From positions 1-32,846 of the forward strand of contig NZ_BMMM01000032.1 of NCBI RefSeq assembly GCF_014645835.1: DNA of 32,846 nt, written 5' to 3'. The stretch comes from Streptomyces albiflavescens (GTDB taxonomy: Bacteria; Actinomycetota; Actinomycetes; Streptomycetales; Streptomycetaceae). A program made the position numbers and the translations under genes. How positions within the stretch are numbered: position 1 is the first letter of the stretch; every line of letters begins with the position of its first letter. Below the pieces are notes generated by a model. The model worked only from the letters and a program-made list of their open reading frames with translations, was not told where the DNA came from and made no database searches. Shown piece after piece: positions 14,604-23,350 of the stretch.

Positions 14604-14873
14604 GTGGTCCCTGGGGGGCTCACCCGGGCGATTGACTCGCCATATTTCCCCATCAGCCCGCCGCTTGACCGGGAGGCGAAGCGGCGCCTGGCGGTGATAC
14701 GCCACGTCGAAGAGGTCACCGGGAACGTCCCGATGTCCTGCCGCTACTACGGGATATCAGTCGGCAGGCGTACTACACCCGGTACCGCCGCTACCAGGCC
14801 GAGGGCGTCGAGGGCCTGCGCACCCGCTCCCAGGCCCCGAAGACATCCCCGAACGCGACGCACGTCCAGCCGA
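14604..14873 (+). pseudogene. IS481-like transposase, N-terminal fragment with frameshift
   Basis: The reading SPPLDREAKRRLAVIRHVEE, VTGNVPMSCRYYGIS continues, after a shift of frame near 14757-14762, as RQAYYTRYRRYQAEGVEGLR and TRSQAPKTSPNATHVQ. Together these form the N-terminal helix-turn-helix region of IS481/IS3-type transposases. The DDE catalytic domain is absent. After about 14873 the sequence no longer resembles the family. The fragment cannot be active. Confidence 0.75.
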
Positions 14874-15229
14874 CGAGGGTTCACCAGGTCGGCCTTGCGG
14901 CACGTCGCACGGTATCGGTCCGGCCCGGTAGCCGATCAGTTTTGCTTCCGTCCGAGGCGGCCTCGGGGACGCCGCTGGATGGATCCATGGGCAGCCCGGG
15001 GCGCTGTTCCCTCGGCTATGACCGGTGGCCGATGTCCGGCGGCGGAATGTAGATGGGGGTGTCGGGACAGCCAATCTCTCCCCAGTAGGCGCAACCGCTG
15101 TGGGCCGGGGGCAATGGCAGCAAGGGCGGGGGAGAGGGCGGCGGGGTGCCGCCGGACCAGCGGGCCGGCCATCCCTGAGCCCGGACTGCGTGCGTTCGCC
15201 GAGTCTGTCAGGAAGGAAAGGAAGACACG
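14874..15229. other. intergenic, no gene seen
   Basis: 356 bases after the IS481-like fragment. Open frames are arginine-rich and lack any domain. The last 30 bases hold the ribosome site AGGAAAGGAAG of the next gene. The rest is probably degraded IS sequence and the promoter of that gene. Confidence 0.45.
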
Positions 15230-15556
15230 ATGCCGGCCGGATCGAGCTCCGAGCGGGAGCAGCAGTACGAGCACATCAAGAAGAGCGCTGAGGACCGTGG
15301 CGAGTCGACCAAGCGAGCCAAGGAGATCGCCGCGCGGACGGTCAACAAGGAGCGGGCGAGGTCGGGCGAGCCGAAGACCGCCAGCAAGTCCTCCACGCGT
15401 GACTCAAAGCCGGCGTCGCAGCGTGGTGGGCAGCGTTCGCACAGCGGCGCGGAAGGGCCGACCAAGGACCAGTTGTATGAGGAGGCCAAGAAGCGCAACA
15501 TTCACGGCCGTTCCTCGATGACCAAGCGGCGGCTGGAGAATGCCCTTGGCCGCTGA
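15230..15556 (+). CDS. DUF7218-like 'plasmid stabilisation' protein with Rho-N/SAP-like C-terminus
   Basis: A 108-residue charged protein. The N-terminus, EREQQYEHIKKSAEDRGEST followed by KRAKEIAARTVNKERARSGE, is the conserved helical part of small actinobacterial proteins usually annotated as plasmid stabilisation proteins. The C-terminus, TKDQLYEEAKKRNIHGRSSM and TKRRLENALGR, is a Rho-N/SAP-like helix-extended-helix that can bind nucleic acid. The middle is disordered and rich in Ser and Lys. A strong AGGAAAGGAAG precedes the ATG by about six bases. The name is historical, and a role in plasmid maintenance is not proven. A likely terminator hairpin follows at 15599-15618. Confidence 0.75.
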   Translation: MPAGSSSEREQQYEHIKKSAEDRGESTKRAKEIAARTVNKERARSGEPKTASKSSTRDSKPASQRGGQRSHSGAEGPTKDQLYEEAKKRNIHGRSSMTKRRLENALGR

Positions 15557-15598
15557 CAGCAGGGGCTCTGGCCCGGGCGGAAAACTTACGGTCTGAAA

Positions 15599-15618
15599 GG
15601 TCCCTCCGGGGGAGGGCC
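15599..15618 (+). terminator. hairpin after the plasmid-stabilisation-like gene
   Basis: GGTCCCTCC and GGAGGGCC flank GGG, with one bulged T on the 5' arm. It lies 43 bases after the stop. Confidence 0.5.
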
Positions 15619-15749
15619 GGATGTTCAGGTGAGTGATCAATATCGGGCCGGGAGGCTGAGCGGCATGTTCAGGGCTTCCACACTTCGGGCCCTCCTCCGT
15701 GCCACTCGATGAGCGGGTGCTCGGCTACGGCCACCTCGTCCAGAGACTT

Positions 15750-16921
15750 ACTGACTTCGGCGCTTCGAGGTGGTTGGCTGGTTTGTACGGCCGACTGATG
15801 GTCATTTGCGCAGTACGTCGTTGGTATGCGCTATGCGGATGGGGGCGGGCTGACGGCGAAGGGCAGTCGGCGCCGCGAGGCGGTGCGGCTGGAGGCCGCC
15901 GGGTTGTTCGCCGAAGGGGTCGTCCCGCCAGAGGTCGCCCGCCAGTTGCGGGTCAGCTCGAAGTCGGCCTACCAGTGGCAGCAGGCTTGGCGGGAGGGCG
16001 GGGCCGAGGCGTTGGCCTCCCGGGGCGCGAGCGGGCAGCGCTGCAAGCTGTCGCCGCAGTGTCGGGAGAAGCTGGCCGACTACCTGGAACAAGGGCCGGC
16101 CGCGCACGGCTGGGACTAGGACCAGGTGTGGACCGGGGCGCGGGTGGTGACGCTGATCGGCAGGAAGTTTCACGTCTCCTACAGCGTCTCGGGCGCGACG
16201 AGGCTGATGCGCCGGATCGGGTTCACGCTGCAGGTCCCGGCCCGCAGGGCCGCGGAACGCGACGAGAAGGCCGTCACCTCCTGGAAGGAGGTGACGTGGG
16301 CGGAGGTAAAACCACCCGGGCGGCCTGCGGCGGCTGGATCTGCTTCGAGGACGAGGCGGGGTTCACACGCAGGCCGCCGACCGGACGTACCTGGGGATGG
16401 CGCGGCATCACCCCGGTCGTGAAGGTGAACGGCCGCGGCTCCGGGCGGGTCTCGGTCGCCGGGCTGATCGCGATGCGTCCGGGCTCGCGGACCCGGCTGT
16501 GCCATCGGCTGCGACGCCACACCGGACGCAAGGGCGAGCGCCGCAGCTTGTCCGAGCGCGACTACATCGCCCTCGTCGACGGCGTGCACCAACTGGTCAA
16601 GGCGCCGATCGTGCTCGTGTGGGACCGCCTGAACACCCACGTTTCCCACAAGATGCGCGACCTGATCGACGCACGCGCCTGGCTGACGGTGTTCACCCTG
16701 CCCGCCTACGCGCCCGAGCTGAACGCGGTCGAGTACCTATGGGCCCACGTGAAACACAGCCTCGCGAACCTCGCCAGCGTTGCCCTCGGCCGACTCGCCG
16801 CGCTCGTGTGCAACCGACTCAAGCGCCTCCAGTACCGCCCCGACGTCCTCGACGGCTTCCTCGCCGGGACCGGACTCGTCATCGACCTCCCGCCACCATC
16901 ACCTTGAAGCGCTTAGTCAGT
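15750..16921 (+). mobile_element. IS630-family insertion sequence, nearly complete
   Basis: About 1.17 kb. The left end reads ACTGACTTCGGCGCTTCGAG from 15750. The right end at 16898-16921, read on the other strand, gives ACTGACTAAGCGCTTCAAGG, so the ends are imperfect inverted repeats of about 24 bp. The left end is preceded by TT and the right end followed by TA. IS630 elements duplicate a TA target, so the exact tip is uncertain by a base or two. It lies 43 bases upstream of the acetyltransferase start and may have displaced that gene's promoter. Confidence 0.75.
15826..16907 (+). pseudogene. IS630-family transposase, two frames, with an internal stop
   Basis: The N-terminal part (MRYADGGGLTAKGSRRREAV, with the helix-turn-helix VARQLRVSSKSAYQWQQAW) runs from 15826 to a TAG at 16117-16119. 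Related proteins have Glu at this site (GWDEDQ), so a GAG-to-TAG change is likely. The same frame resumes (VWTGARVVTLIGRKFHVSYS) to about 16310. There a -1 shift at GTAAAAC enters the catalytic frame ending at 16907. That frame has the DDE set: ICFEDEAGF, LVWDRLNTH, NAVEYLWAHVK. A -1 shift on AAAA may be natural for this element, since many IS630 members use frameshifting. The TAG is probably inactivating. Confidence 0.8.
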
Positions 16922-16964
16922 TAATCGGTTGCACGCCACCGAGACGGGGTGTCTGATCCCGGCT

Positions 16965-17831
16965 ATGACGATTGTGCTGAGTACGCCGACCGCCGACGGA
17001 GTGCGCGAGGCTATTGCGGCACTGCGGGAGTGGCAGCACGACCAAGCGCCGATGCAGCTGCATCCCGGGGACATCGGCTGGAACTACCGGTTCGGAACGG
17101 CCGAGACGGCCGCGGTGGTCCGGACCTGGAGCCGGAACGGACGGATCCTCGCCGTCGGGATGCTGGATTTGCCGACGCTCGTGCGGATGACGGTCGCTTC
17201 CGACGCTTTCCATGACGAGGACTTGGCGCGGCGGCTCGTCGAGGACTTCTCGCTGCCTGAGCGCGGCGTGCTGCCGGAAGGAGCGGTGTCCATCGAGGCG
17301 CCGCAGGGCCTGCTGCTCCACGACCTGTTGACCAAGGAGGGCTGGGGCGTCGACGAGCCGTGGACGCCGCTCTTCCGCGACCTCGCCGAAGCGGTGGAGG
17401 ACCCCGGCGTGCGGATCAAGGAGATCGGCCTGGAGCAGGCACAGGACTTCGCCGACGTCCTGCGGTCCGCGTTCAACACCACGAGGCCCACGCGCGAGTA
17501 CCGGCACAAGATATCCGCGGCACCGTTCTACGCCGACGCTCGCTGCCTGGGTGCTTACGACGACCAGGGCAACCCCGCGGCGGTGGTGACGGTCTGGTCG
17601 GCCGGCCCGGGGAAGCCGGGACTGGTCGAGCCGATGGGCGTCCACGCGGACCACCGCGGCCGCGGCTATGGCCGGGCGATCACCGTCGCCGGGGCGGCCG
17701 CACTGCGGGAGATGGGCTCGTCAAGCGTGCGCGTGTGCACGCCGAGCTCCAACGTCGGCGGCGTCGCCACGTACAAGGCGGCCGGGTTCGCGGCGAGGCC
17801 GGAGATCGCCGACCGGATCCGGAAGGTCTGA
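16965..17831 (+). CDS. GNAT-family N-acetyltransferase
   Basis: A 288-residue protein. The acetyl-CoA site is in the C-terminal half: GLVEPMGVHADHRGRGYGRA contains motif A (RGRGYG), followed by a helix (ALREMGSSSVRVCT) and the YKAAGFAARPE end typical of GNAT domains. The N-terminal half (residues 1-130) is a second, degenerate domain of unknown ligand. The substrate cannot be deduced. The start ATG 16965 has no good ribosome site. The frame is open from a TTG at 16929, just outside the IS630 end, so the native upstream region may have been lost to the insertion. Confidence 0.8.
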   Translation: MTIVLSTPTADGVREAIAALREWQHDQAPMQLHPGDIGWNYRFGTAETAAVVRTWSRNGRILAVGMLDLPTLVRMTVASDAFHDEDLARRLVEDFSLPERGVLPEGAVSIEAPQGLLLHDLLTKEGWGVDEPWTPLFRDLAEAVEDPGVRIKEIGLEQAQDFADVLRSAFNTTRPTREYRHKISAAPFYADARCLGAYDDQGNPAAVVTVWSAGPGKPGLVEPMGVHADHRGRGYGRAITVAGAAALREMGSSSVRVCTPSSNVGGVATYKAAGFAARPEIADRIRKV

Positions 17832-18110
17832 CGTCGGGGTCTCCGGGGGCCTCGTCCGCGGGAGGAGTGTATCGACGGCCACGGGGTGATCCCGGGAGCG
17901 GGTGAAGCGGACGGCGCGATAGGTGTCGGCGAAGAGGCCGAGGATCTTCCCGCGTTCAGGGCCCAGGACCACGCCGAGCGCCTCCGGGCAGGTGAACACT
18001 TCGCCCAGGGCGCTCGCGGATGCTGACCCGACCGGCGAACAGCGCGAACGGGAACGCGATCCTCTTCTCTCGATCCTCTTCTCCTCTGACGTGATCGAGT
18101 GCTCCACCCG
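17832..18110 (-). pseudogene. frameshifted gene remnant of unknown family
   Basis: On the minus strand one frame reads IAFPFALFAGRVSIRER (about 18053 to 18010). After one extra C the next frame reads LGEVFTCPEALGVVLGPERG, KILGLFADTYRAVRFTRSRD, HPVAVDTLLPR. Third positions are almost all G or C in both pieces, which suggests a real gene broken by a one-base insertion and lacking its 3' end. I do not recognise the family. It converges on the acetyltransferase. Confidence 0.35.
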
Positions 18111-18325
18111 CTGCCCGTCGCGACTTCCCTGTCGCGCACGTCTCGAGCGCCGCGAACTGCTCGGTCGTGACTGGACCTTTCGCCCCAGGGGCCGTTGACA
18201 TCCTCACCCTTGAGGACTAGGACAAAAGGTAAGAAGAGTGCAAATCCCCGCGTTTTAGGGTCGGTGGCTGCCATCGACCTACATCAGGACTCCCTGACTA
18301 CGCGTCATGGGGAGGAGGTGAATTC

Positions 18326-18628
18326 ATGAGCGACACCGAACAGGCGCCCCAGGAACCCGAGCCGACTCCACCTGTGGGCGAGGAGCCTGCGGGCGAGGCC
18401 GTGGAGGGCGCGGAGACGGACGCTGCTGCGTCCGGCGAGAGCGCGGAATCCGAGGCGGCTGAGGCTGAGGGCGAAGCACTCCCAGACGAAGCGAGTGCCG
18501 AGGAAGCGGAGGCTGTCACGGCCGAGGGCGAGGAGTCGTCCGAGAGTGAAGCACTCCCAGACGAAGCGAGTGCCGAGGAAGCGGAGGCTGTCACGGCCGA
18601 GGGCGAGGAGTCGTCCGAGAGCGAGTGA
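18326..18628 (+). CDS. acidic repeat protein, intrinsically disordered
   Basis: A 100-residue protein made almost only of Glu, Ala, Ser, Asp and Pro, with no aromatic residue and no lysine or arginine. It has no signal peptide, membrane segment or fold. Residues 50-74 and 75-99 are identical copies of EALPDEASAEEAEAVTAEGE plus ESSES. The ribosome site GGAGGAGGTGA, five to six bases before the ATG, is a near-perfect complement to the 16S rRNA end, which implies high translation. I know of no function. A highly charged chaperone-like, ion-binding or osmotic-shield role is possible, but this is speculation. A hairpin terminator lies at 18693-18720. Confidence 0.75.
   Translation: MSDTEQAPQEPEPTPPVGEEPAGEAVEGAETDAAASGESAESEAAEAEGEALPDEASAEEAEAVTAEGEESSESEALPDEASAEEAEAVTAEGEESSESE
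18473..18622 (+). repeat. 75-bp tandem duplication inside the acidic protein gene
   Basis: 18473-18547 and 18548-18622 are identical except for the last base (T or C). Silent positions are conserved too, so the duplication is recent. Each unit codes for 25 residues and keeps the frame. Confidence 0.95.
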
Positions 18629-18692
18629 GGAAGCCGCGTCCTGGTAAGGCGATCATCACGGACATCGAGGAACGGTGCCCCGTACGGCCGGA

Positions 18693-18720
18693 GGAGAATG
18701 CGCCAGCTGCGACATTCTCC
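18693..18720 (+). terminator. terminator hairpin after the acidic protein gene
   Basis: GGAGAATG (18693-18700) pairs with CATTCTCC (18713-18720) around a 12-base loop, 65 bases after the stop. It is followed by a C-rich stretch. Confidence 0.6.
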
Positions 18721-18804
18721 CCCAGCCGCCCGCTCCCACGCGCAGGCCTCCGGGAACGCGGCGGTCATGTCGGAGTCGCGCGGTGAGCGCAGGAGCACAG
18801 CGGC

Positions 18805-19011
18805 ATGCTCGCTGGAGCATTGTTCAAGCAGGCGTGGAAGATGCTCAGCCACGACGAGGACGCTCCCGACGCCACCGCCGCAGAGCGCACCTGGAACGAG
18901 GTCCTGCTCGCCGCCGCCCTGCAGGGCGCGATCTTCGTCGCGGTCAAAGCCACCGTCGACCGCGCCGACGCCACCGCCACCCGCAGCCTGACCGGCACCT
19001 GGCCAGGCTGA
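18805..19011 (+). CDS. DUF4235 family protein, possibly N-terminally truncated
   Basis: A 68-residue protein that matches DUF4235: LAGALFKQAWKMLSHDEDAP, ATAAERTWNEVLLAAALQGA, IFVAVKATVDRADATATRSL and the ending TGTWPG. Full members begin about 20 residues earlier with a YKPLG-type membrane segment. Here an in-frame stop at 18784 rules out that extension, and the ATG at 18805 with GGAG nine bases upstream is the only start. It is therefore either a short form or a 5'-truncated relic. The function of DUF4235 is unknown; members are small membrane proteins. Confidence 0.6.
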   Translation: MLAGALFKQAWKMLSHDEDAPDATAAERTWNEVLLAAALQGAIFVAVKATVDRADATATRSLTGTWPG

Positions 19012-19645
19012 CCACCGACGGGACGTCGGTACTGACCGAGGCCCCCTGGCCCCAGTGCCGATGATGTGTTGCGCTGCCAGCAGTCAGGGGCGCTGTACCG
19101 GCAACGGATGGACTTTCTCCTGCTGGCCCCGGATCGCACCGCGGCGGTGTCGGAGAGGGTGCCGGTGGCCGTGGGTTCGACGACGACGCCGGTACTGCCC
19201 CCAATGCCGCACCGACATCAGCCGGCAGTACCCGACCCTGCGCCAGGCCATCTTCGGACGCCGCCCGCGAAGCAAGTAGCCCGGCCCCGTGGAGTGCTAC
19301 AGGACCGGGCCAGGGGGAGGGCCCGCGACCGGGCAGAGGCCGGGCGCTCACTGTCGCGTATCCAGGTGGCGGTACCTGCGCGCGATGTCTTGTGCAACGA
19401 CGCCCGCAGCCGGCAGACACGACGCTCACGACACCCCGTTACCCGTCGAGCCCCGGCTGGGAACCGGGGCGGGTCGATCATGCCCAGCCCTTCCCCGCAC
19501 GGGGTAGGCCCGTGTCCGCACAAACGAGCCCCCGGGCACATGGGCAGGCGGGGATGGCTGCCTTCCACCAGCTGGCCAGGCGGAGAGGGGCCGTTGTCCG
19601 CGTGGGCGGCGTTGTCCGGTTCGGACTCGGTTGAGGTCGAGGCGC
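19012..19645. other. 634-bp stretch with one possible zinc-ribbon gene end
   Basis: The only protein-like piece is at about 19180-19279 on the plus strand, RRRYCPQCRTDISRQYPTLR then QAIFGRRPRSK and a TAG. It resembles the end of a small zinc-ribbon protein with a CPQC knuckle. Its upstream half is not in frame with anything convincing, so it is probably a relic. A hairpin CCCCGG-CTGGGAA-CCGGGG lies at 19451-19469. The rest holds no gene that I can support. Confidence 0.35.
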
Positions 19646-20884
19646 TCAGTCAAGAGCCGCGAGGTGGTCGGCAGCGTCTCCGTGCCACTCGATCATGAAG
19701 AGGGTGGCGTCGTCGCTGGTGCGCCCGCCTCGTTCTCTCTTCAGCGTGTGGGAGAGTCGGCGCAGGTCCGGTCGCACTCCCTCTGATGGCTCTTCCCCCA
19801 GGCGGTTGACGCAGCGGATGAGGCGTTCCTCACCGAACGGCTCCCCGCCGGCGACACGCTCCTCGATGATGCCGTCGGTGTAGCACAGCACCCGGTCGCC
19901 TTGCTGGAGCATGTGCTGTCTGATCCGGGGCGTCTCACCGCCGAAGCCGACGGGCAGCGTCGTCGCGCTCTCCAGCTGCTCCGCGACCCGGCCCTCGCGG
20001 ATCAGCAGCGGCGCGGGGTGGCCCGCGTTGACCAGCTCCATCTCACCGGTGGCGATGTTCACGTGCATCAGCTGCGCGGTGACGAAGTGGTCGGGCCCGA
20101 ACTGCCGGGAGATGGCATCGTCCATGAACGCGTACTTCTCGGCCAGGCTGATGAACACGCGCCGGGCATGGCGGTAGGCGCCGATGGCGATGGTCGCCAT
20201 CGCGGCGGCGTCCAGGCCGTGGCCCATCGCGTCGATCACGGCTATGTGCAGGATGTTGTCGTTGAGGGCGTAGTCGAAGCTGTCGCCGGCGACGCGGTAG
20301 GCGGGCTCCAGGATGCCGGCCACCTCGACCTGCGGAACGGACATCGTCAGTGGTGGCAGCAGGCTCCACTGGATCTCCGCGGATACGCTCATCGGCTCCC
20401 GGCGCCGGGTCAGGAAGAACTGGTCCGTGTAGGCGTTCTTGGTGACCAGTACGTCGGCGACCAGGCTGGCGAGCCTGCCCAGCAGGCGCCGTTCGTCGTC
20501 GCCCAGAGCGTCCAGCGTCAGGGCCATCACCCCCACCTGGTCGCTCCCGTCCAGCAAAGGCAAGTACATCCGCACCCCGTGAGTCTTCGGCACCTCGACG
20601 ACCTCCCCGCGCAGAAAGGCCCGGCCGGCCGGGGAGCCGGCCATCGGCTCGGGCTGGCCGACGTGCAGCTTCCTGCCCGGCAGCGGCACCAGCAGCTCCT
20701 GCGCGTAGTCCTGGAGCAGGATGGAGACGTCACGACCGCCGATCCTGGCCACCTCCTGTGCGATCAGCGGGGCGATCAGCTGCGGCGGCAACAGCCGCGC
20801 CTGATCCAGCAGCGCGCCGAGCAGCCGCTCGCCGAAGCCCTCCGACCGGTCCACGCTGTCCTCGCCCATGGCCCGGTTCGCCAC
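19646..20884 (-). CDS. SpoIIE-type PP2C serine/threonine phosphatase with N-terminal GAF-like sensor
   Basis: A 412-residue protein. The first 150 residues look like a GAF domain (DVSILLQDYAQELLVPLPGR, VRMYLPLLDGSDQVGVMALT). From about residue 165 the PP2C/SpoIIE domain follows (IQWSLLPPLTMSVPQVEVAG), with metal-binding acids in VAGDSFDYALND, HIAVIDAMGHGLDAAAMATI and TSDDATLFMIEW. Such RsbU-like phosphatases dephosphorylate anti-anti-sigma proteins and thereby control stress sigma factors. No anti-sigma or STAS gene is adjacent, so the partner lies elsewhere. The GTG start at 20882-20884 has AGGA five bases upstream. An ATG five codons later lacks a site. Confidence 0.9.
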   Translation of the reverse strand: MANRAMGEDSVDRSEGFGERLLGALLDQARLLPPQLIAPLIAQEVARIGGRDVSILLQDYAQELLVPLPGRKLHVGQPEPMAGSPAGRAFLRGEVVEVPKTHGVRMYLPLLDGSDQVGVMALTLDALGDDERRLLGRLASLVADVLVTKNAYTDQFFLTRRREPMSVSAEIQWSLLPPLTMSVPQVEVAGILEPAYRVAGDSFDYALNDNILHIAVIDAMGHGLDAAAMATIAIGAYRHARRVFISLAEKYAFMDDAISRQFGPDHFVTAQLMHVNIATGEMELVNAGHPAPLLIREGRVAEQLESATTLPVGFGGETPRIRQHMLQQGDRVLCYTDGIIEERVAGGEPFGEERLIRCVNRLGEEPSEGVRPDLRRLSHTLKRERGGRTSDDATLFMIEWHGDAADHLAALD

Positions 20885-21692
20885 CTCTTTCCTGCCCGAC
20901 TCCGGTCACCGCCTGTGCACAACGTGACCTGGGAAGCACGCCCGAGCGGATCATTACGCCATGCGCGGCATGTCGGCCCATCGGGCGGTCGTTCAAGCTG
21001 GGCGACCAGACCTGCACGGTCGCCTGACGGCAAGCGCTCCAGAGGCCTGACGTTCCGCAGCTCGGTGTGTAGGCGTGTCCCTGAGGGCTGGAAGCCCTCA
21101 GGGGCGGGTGCTCCGCCCCTGAGCCGCCGGCGTGGCTGCGTGTGGGGCGCCCGGAGGGCGTCTTCCTCCCGTCCCTGCCCTTCTCGCTCTCTAGCCCCTC
21201 TCCCGTCCGTCCTGGGTCTGGCTCCCCGTCTCTCGCGTCCGGCCGTCGTGCCGACGGGGTGTCACGTCTCTTCCCTCCGGGAGGGGTTGGACCTGTTGAG
21301 CCCGGAGCGTCCAACCCTCTCCCGAATTCCCGGAATTCTGCTTTTCTCCCGGAAAAACCTCAACTCGCTTTCCCGTTGCCTGCGTTCCTGGATTCCTGAG
21401 GATTTCTGGAGTTTTTCGAGGGGAGAGTGAAAGGCGGAACCCCGCATTTTGTAGCCAGCGTGGAATTCGCGGAGCGAATTCCTTGCGACCAGGCGCCAGC
21501 GCCTCCGGCTCCTGATCGGGAGGTGTGGGCCTGGAGTCGGCGCGCGGTCGCGTCCCTGGGCGTTGCTCGGGACGAGGTCCCCGTAGGCCGTTCGCCTGCG
21601 TTGTCGTGCGCAGGTGGAAACCGTCGGTGACGATTCCGGAGTGATCTCCGGCGACGTGATGTGTCGGCGGTCGGGCACTCGAACGGAGGAAC
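20885..21692. other. 808-bp non-coding stretch rich in inverted repeats, AT-richer in its middle
   Basis: No gene is supported on either strand. Inverted repeats cluster here: CCTGAGGGC/GCCCTCAGG (21080-21102), GGGGCGG/CCGCCCC (21101-21119), GGTTGGAC/GTCCAACC (21285-21316), GAATTCC/GGAATTC (21324-21338), GGAATTCGC/GCGAATTCC (21462-21482) and AGGCGC/GCGCCT nearby. The part at 21320-21440 is visibly AT-richer than the window, with T-runs. It could be an origin-like, attachment or IS-end region, or only relics. The last 100 bases hold the phosphoesterase promoter. Confidence 0.5.
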
Positions 21693-23195
21693 GTGAACAA
21701 GATGATGCATCGAATCGTTGTCCTCGCCGCGGTGAGTGTGCTGGCCACGGCGGCCTCGGCGGGGGCGACTTCGGCCAGACCCGCACCCGGCAGCGCGGGG
21801 CCACGGCCGCCCGGGCCGACCGCTCCGCCACCCGGCGGGGGGCTCAATGGCGAGGCCTGGGCGTGGACCCAGCTGACCAGTCACGGCACCCAGATCCGCT
21901 ACGTGTCCACCGACAGCAGTCACATGTGTCCCACCGTGAACTACACCGTCGGGACGACCAGGAATCCGTTCCGCATGCGCCGATTGAGCACTCCCGATGG
22001 GCCGCAGTTCCCCACCACGGTCTGCCAGTTGAGGGTGCCTCCGACGGCCTCCAACGCGGTGCTTCAGCAGTCGACGGTCCAAGCGGCCACGGTGCACCCC
22101 TCGAACAGGGAGCTCCCGCTGCCGAAGTGGACCGGGACCACACGTCCCGCCACGATCGGAGTCATCGGCGACACCGGCTGTAGCCTTCCGGCGAAAGCTA
22201 CCGATCCCGCTCAGAAGTGCTCGACCGAGTGGCCCTTCGGGCAGGTCGCGGCCAGCCTTGCCAAGGAGACGAAGCTGGATCTCGTGATCCACACCGGTGA
22301 CTACCTCTACCGGGAAGACCCTTCCAGGGCCGACGACAAGGCGAAGAATCCAGGCTGCCAGACAGCCTCCGACGCCGCCAGCTGGGACTGCGTCGTCGCC
22401 GACTTCTTCCGGCCCGCGGAAACGCTGTTGGCCAAAGCGCCCGTCGCGTTGACCCGGGGCAACCACGAAGGCTGCAACCCGTCGCTGCACGACGGCGCCG
22501 GCGGGGCATGGTTCCGCTACCTCGCCGACGAACTCCGCAACGACAGAAGTTGCAGCCGTTTCACCGACCCCGCGTTCATCCGCGCCGGCACGCTGAACCT
22601 CGTCAACGTGGACTCCTCGCTGGCCGACCCGGACGACGACGGAGGCACAGCGAACCAAGGCATCTTCACCGGGTATTTCAATGCCGTGAACCAAGATGCG
22701 GGTCGGCAGCAGCACATGAACCAGGACTACTTCGTGTTCACGCACAAGCCACTGTGGATGGTGAAATCAGCCGCCCCCATGCCCACCGTGGCGACTCACG
22801 TCCTTGACGCCGCCGTCGCCGACACCCACCTGGGTCGGCTGCGGGACAACGTGCGACTGGCCCTTTCGGGGCACATCCACCTCTACCAGATGCTCGACTT
22901 CAACACTCACCGGCCGCCCCAGTTGACCGTGGGCTCCTCGGGCGGACCACTGGACAACGGCCCGAACGACAGCAAAGTCATGGGAATGGCGATCGGTACG
23001 CCGCCGCAGCCCGTCAATCAGTCCATCACTCAGGAACAGAGTCCTCCCGGGGGAATCGGGATCTTCGGTTATGCGGACCTGACCGACGGAGGCGGGACTT
23101 GGAGCGCCGCCTTCCATGAAAGGAACGGCACGGTAAAGGGCCAAACCTGCACGCTGAGCACGGACCTCACCCACAAGTCATTCACCTGCCATTGA
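21693..23195 (+). CDS. secreted calcineurin-like metallophosphoesterase
   Basis: A 500-residue exported phosphatase. The signal peptide (RIVVLAAVSVLATAASAGAT) is followed by a Pro/Gly-rich linker. The two-metal site motifs are all present and in order: GDTG (159-162), GDY (202-204), GNHE (256-259), THK (350-352) and GHIH (393-396). Four or more Cys pairs suit an extracellular protein. The substrate is unknown; secreted members hydrolyse phosphomonoesters, nucleotides or phosphodiesters. GTG 21693 is used because GGAGGA lies just upstream. Two ATGs at 21702 and 21705 are alternatives. It may be controlled by phosphate, but I did not find a clear PHO box. A 12-bp terminator stem follows. Confidence 0.9.
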   Translation: MNKMMHRIVVLAAVSVLATAASAGATSARPAPGSAGPRPPGPTAPPPGGGLNGEAWAWTQLTSHGTQIRYVSTDSSHMCPTVNYTVGTTRNPFRMRRLSTPDGPQFPTTVCQLRVPPTASNAVLQQSTVQAATVHPSNRELPLPKWTGTTRPATIGVIGDTGCSLPAKATDPAQKCSTEWPFGQVAASLAKETKLDLVIHTGDYLYREDPSRADDKAKNPGCQTASDAASWDCVVADFFRPAETLLAKAPVALTRGNHEGCNPSLHDGAGGAWFRYLADELRNDRSCSRFTDPAFIRAGTLNLVNVDSSLADPDDDGGTANQGIFTGYFNAVNQDAGRQQHMNQDYFVFTHKPLWMVKSAAPMPTVATHVLDAAVADTHLGRLRDNVRLALSGHIHLYQMLDFNTHRPPQLTVGSSGGPLDNGPNDSKVMGMAIGTPPQPVNQSITQEQSPPGGIGIFGYADLTDGGGTWSAAFHERNGTVKGQTCTLSTDLTHKSFTCH

Positions 23196-23233
23196 GGCGG
23201 GCGCCGCTGGAGCGGTGCGGCACCATCAGCCAC

Positions 23234-23270
23234 GGCCTGCCACGGCCAACCAGGCCGACCGTGGCAGGCC
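23234..23270 (+). terminator. 12-bp perfect terminator stem
   Basis: GGCCTGCCACGG (23234-23245) and CCGTGGCAGGCC (23259-23270) pair around a 13-base loop, 39 bases after the phosphoesterase stop. Confidence 0.8.
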
Positions 23271-23350
23271 AAGATCGCAGCCGGCCGAGGCGCGCGGACC
23301 CAGCGGCCACCGGGGGCAGGCTTCACACGGATCCCGCCGCCGACAGCCAC

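Noticed and set aside
18298..18852. Ser/Ala-rich 184-codon minus-strand frame
   Set aside because: It is the antisense of the acidic repeat gene. That gene has an excellent ribosome site and this frame has none.
21080..21490. Linear-replicon telomere
   Set aside because: Palindromes are present, but the stretch is internal with genes on both sides and lacks an evident Streptomyces telomere end sequence.
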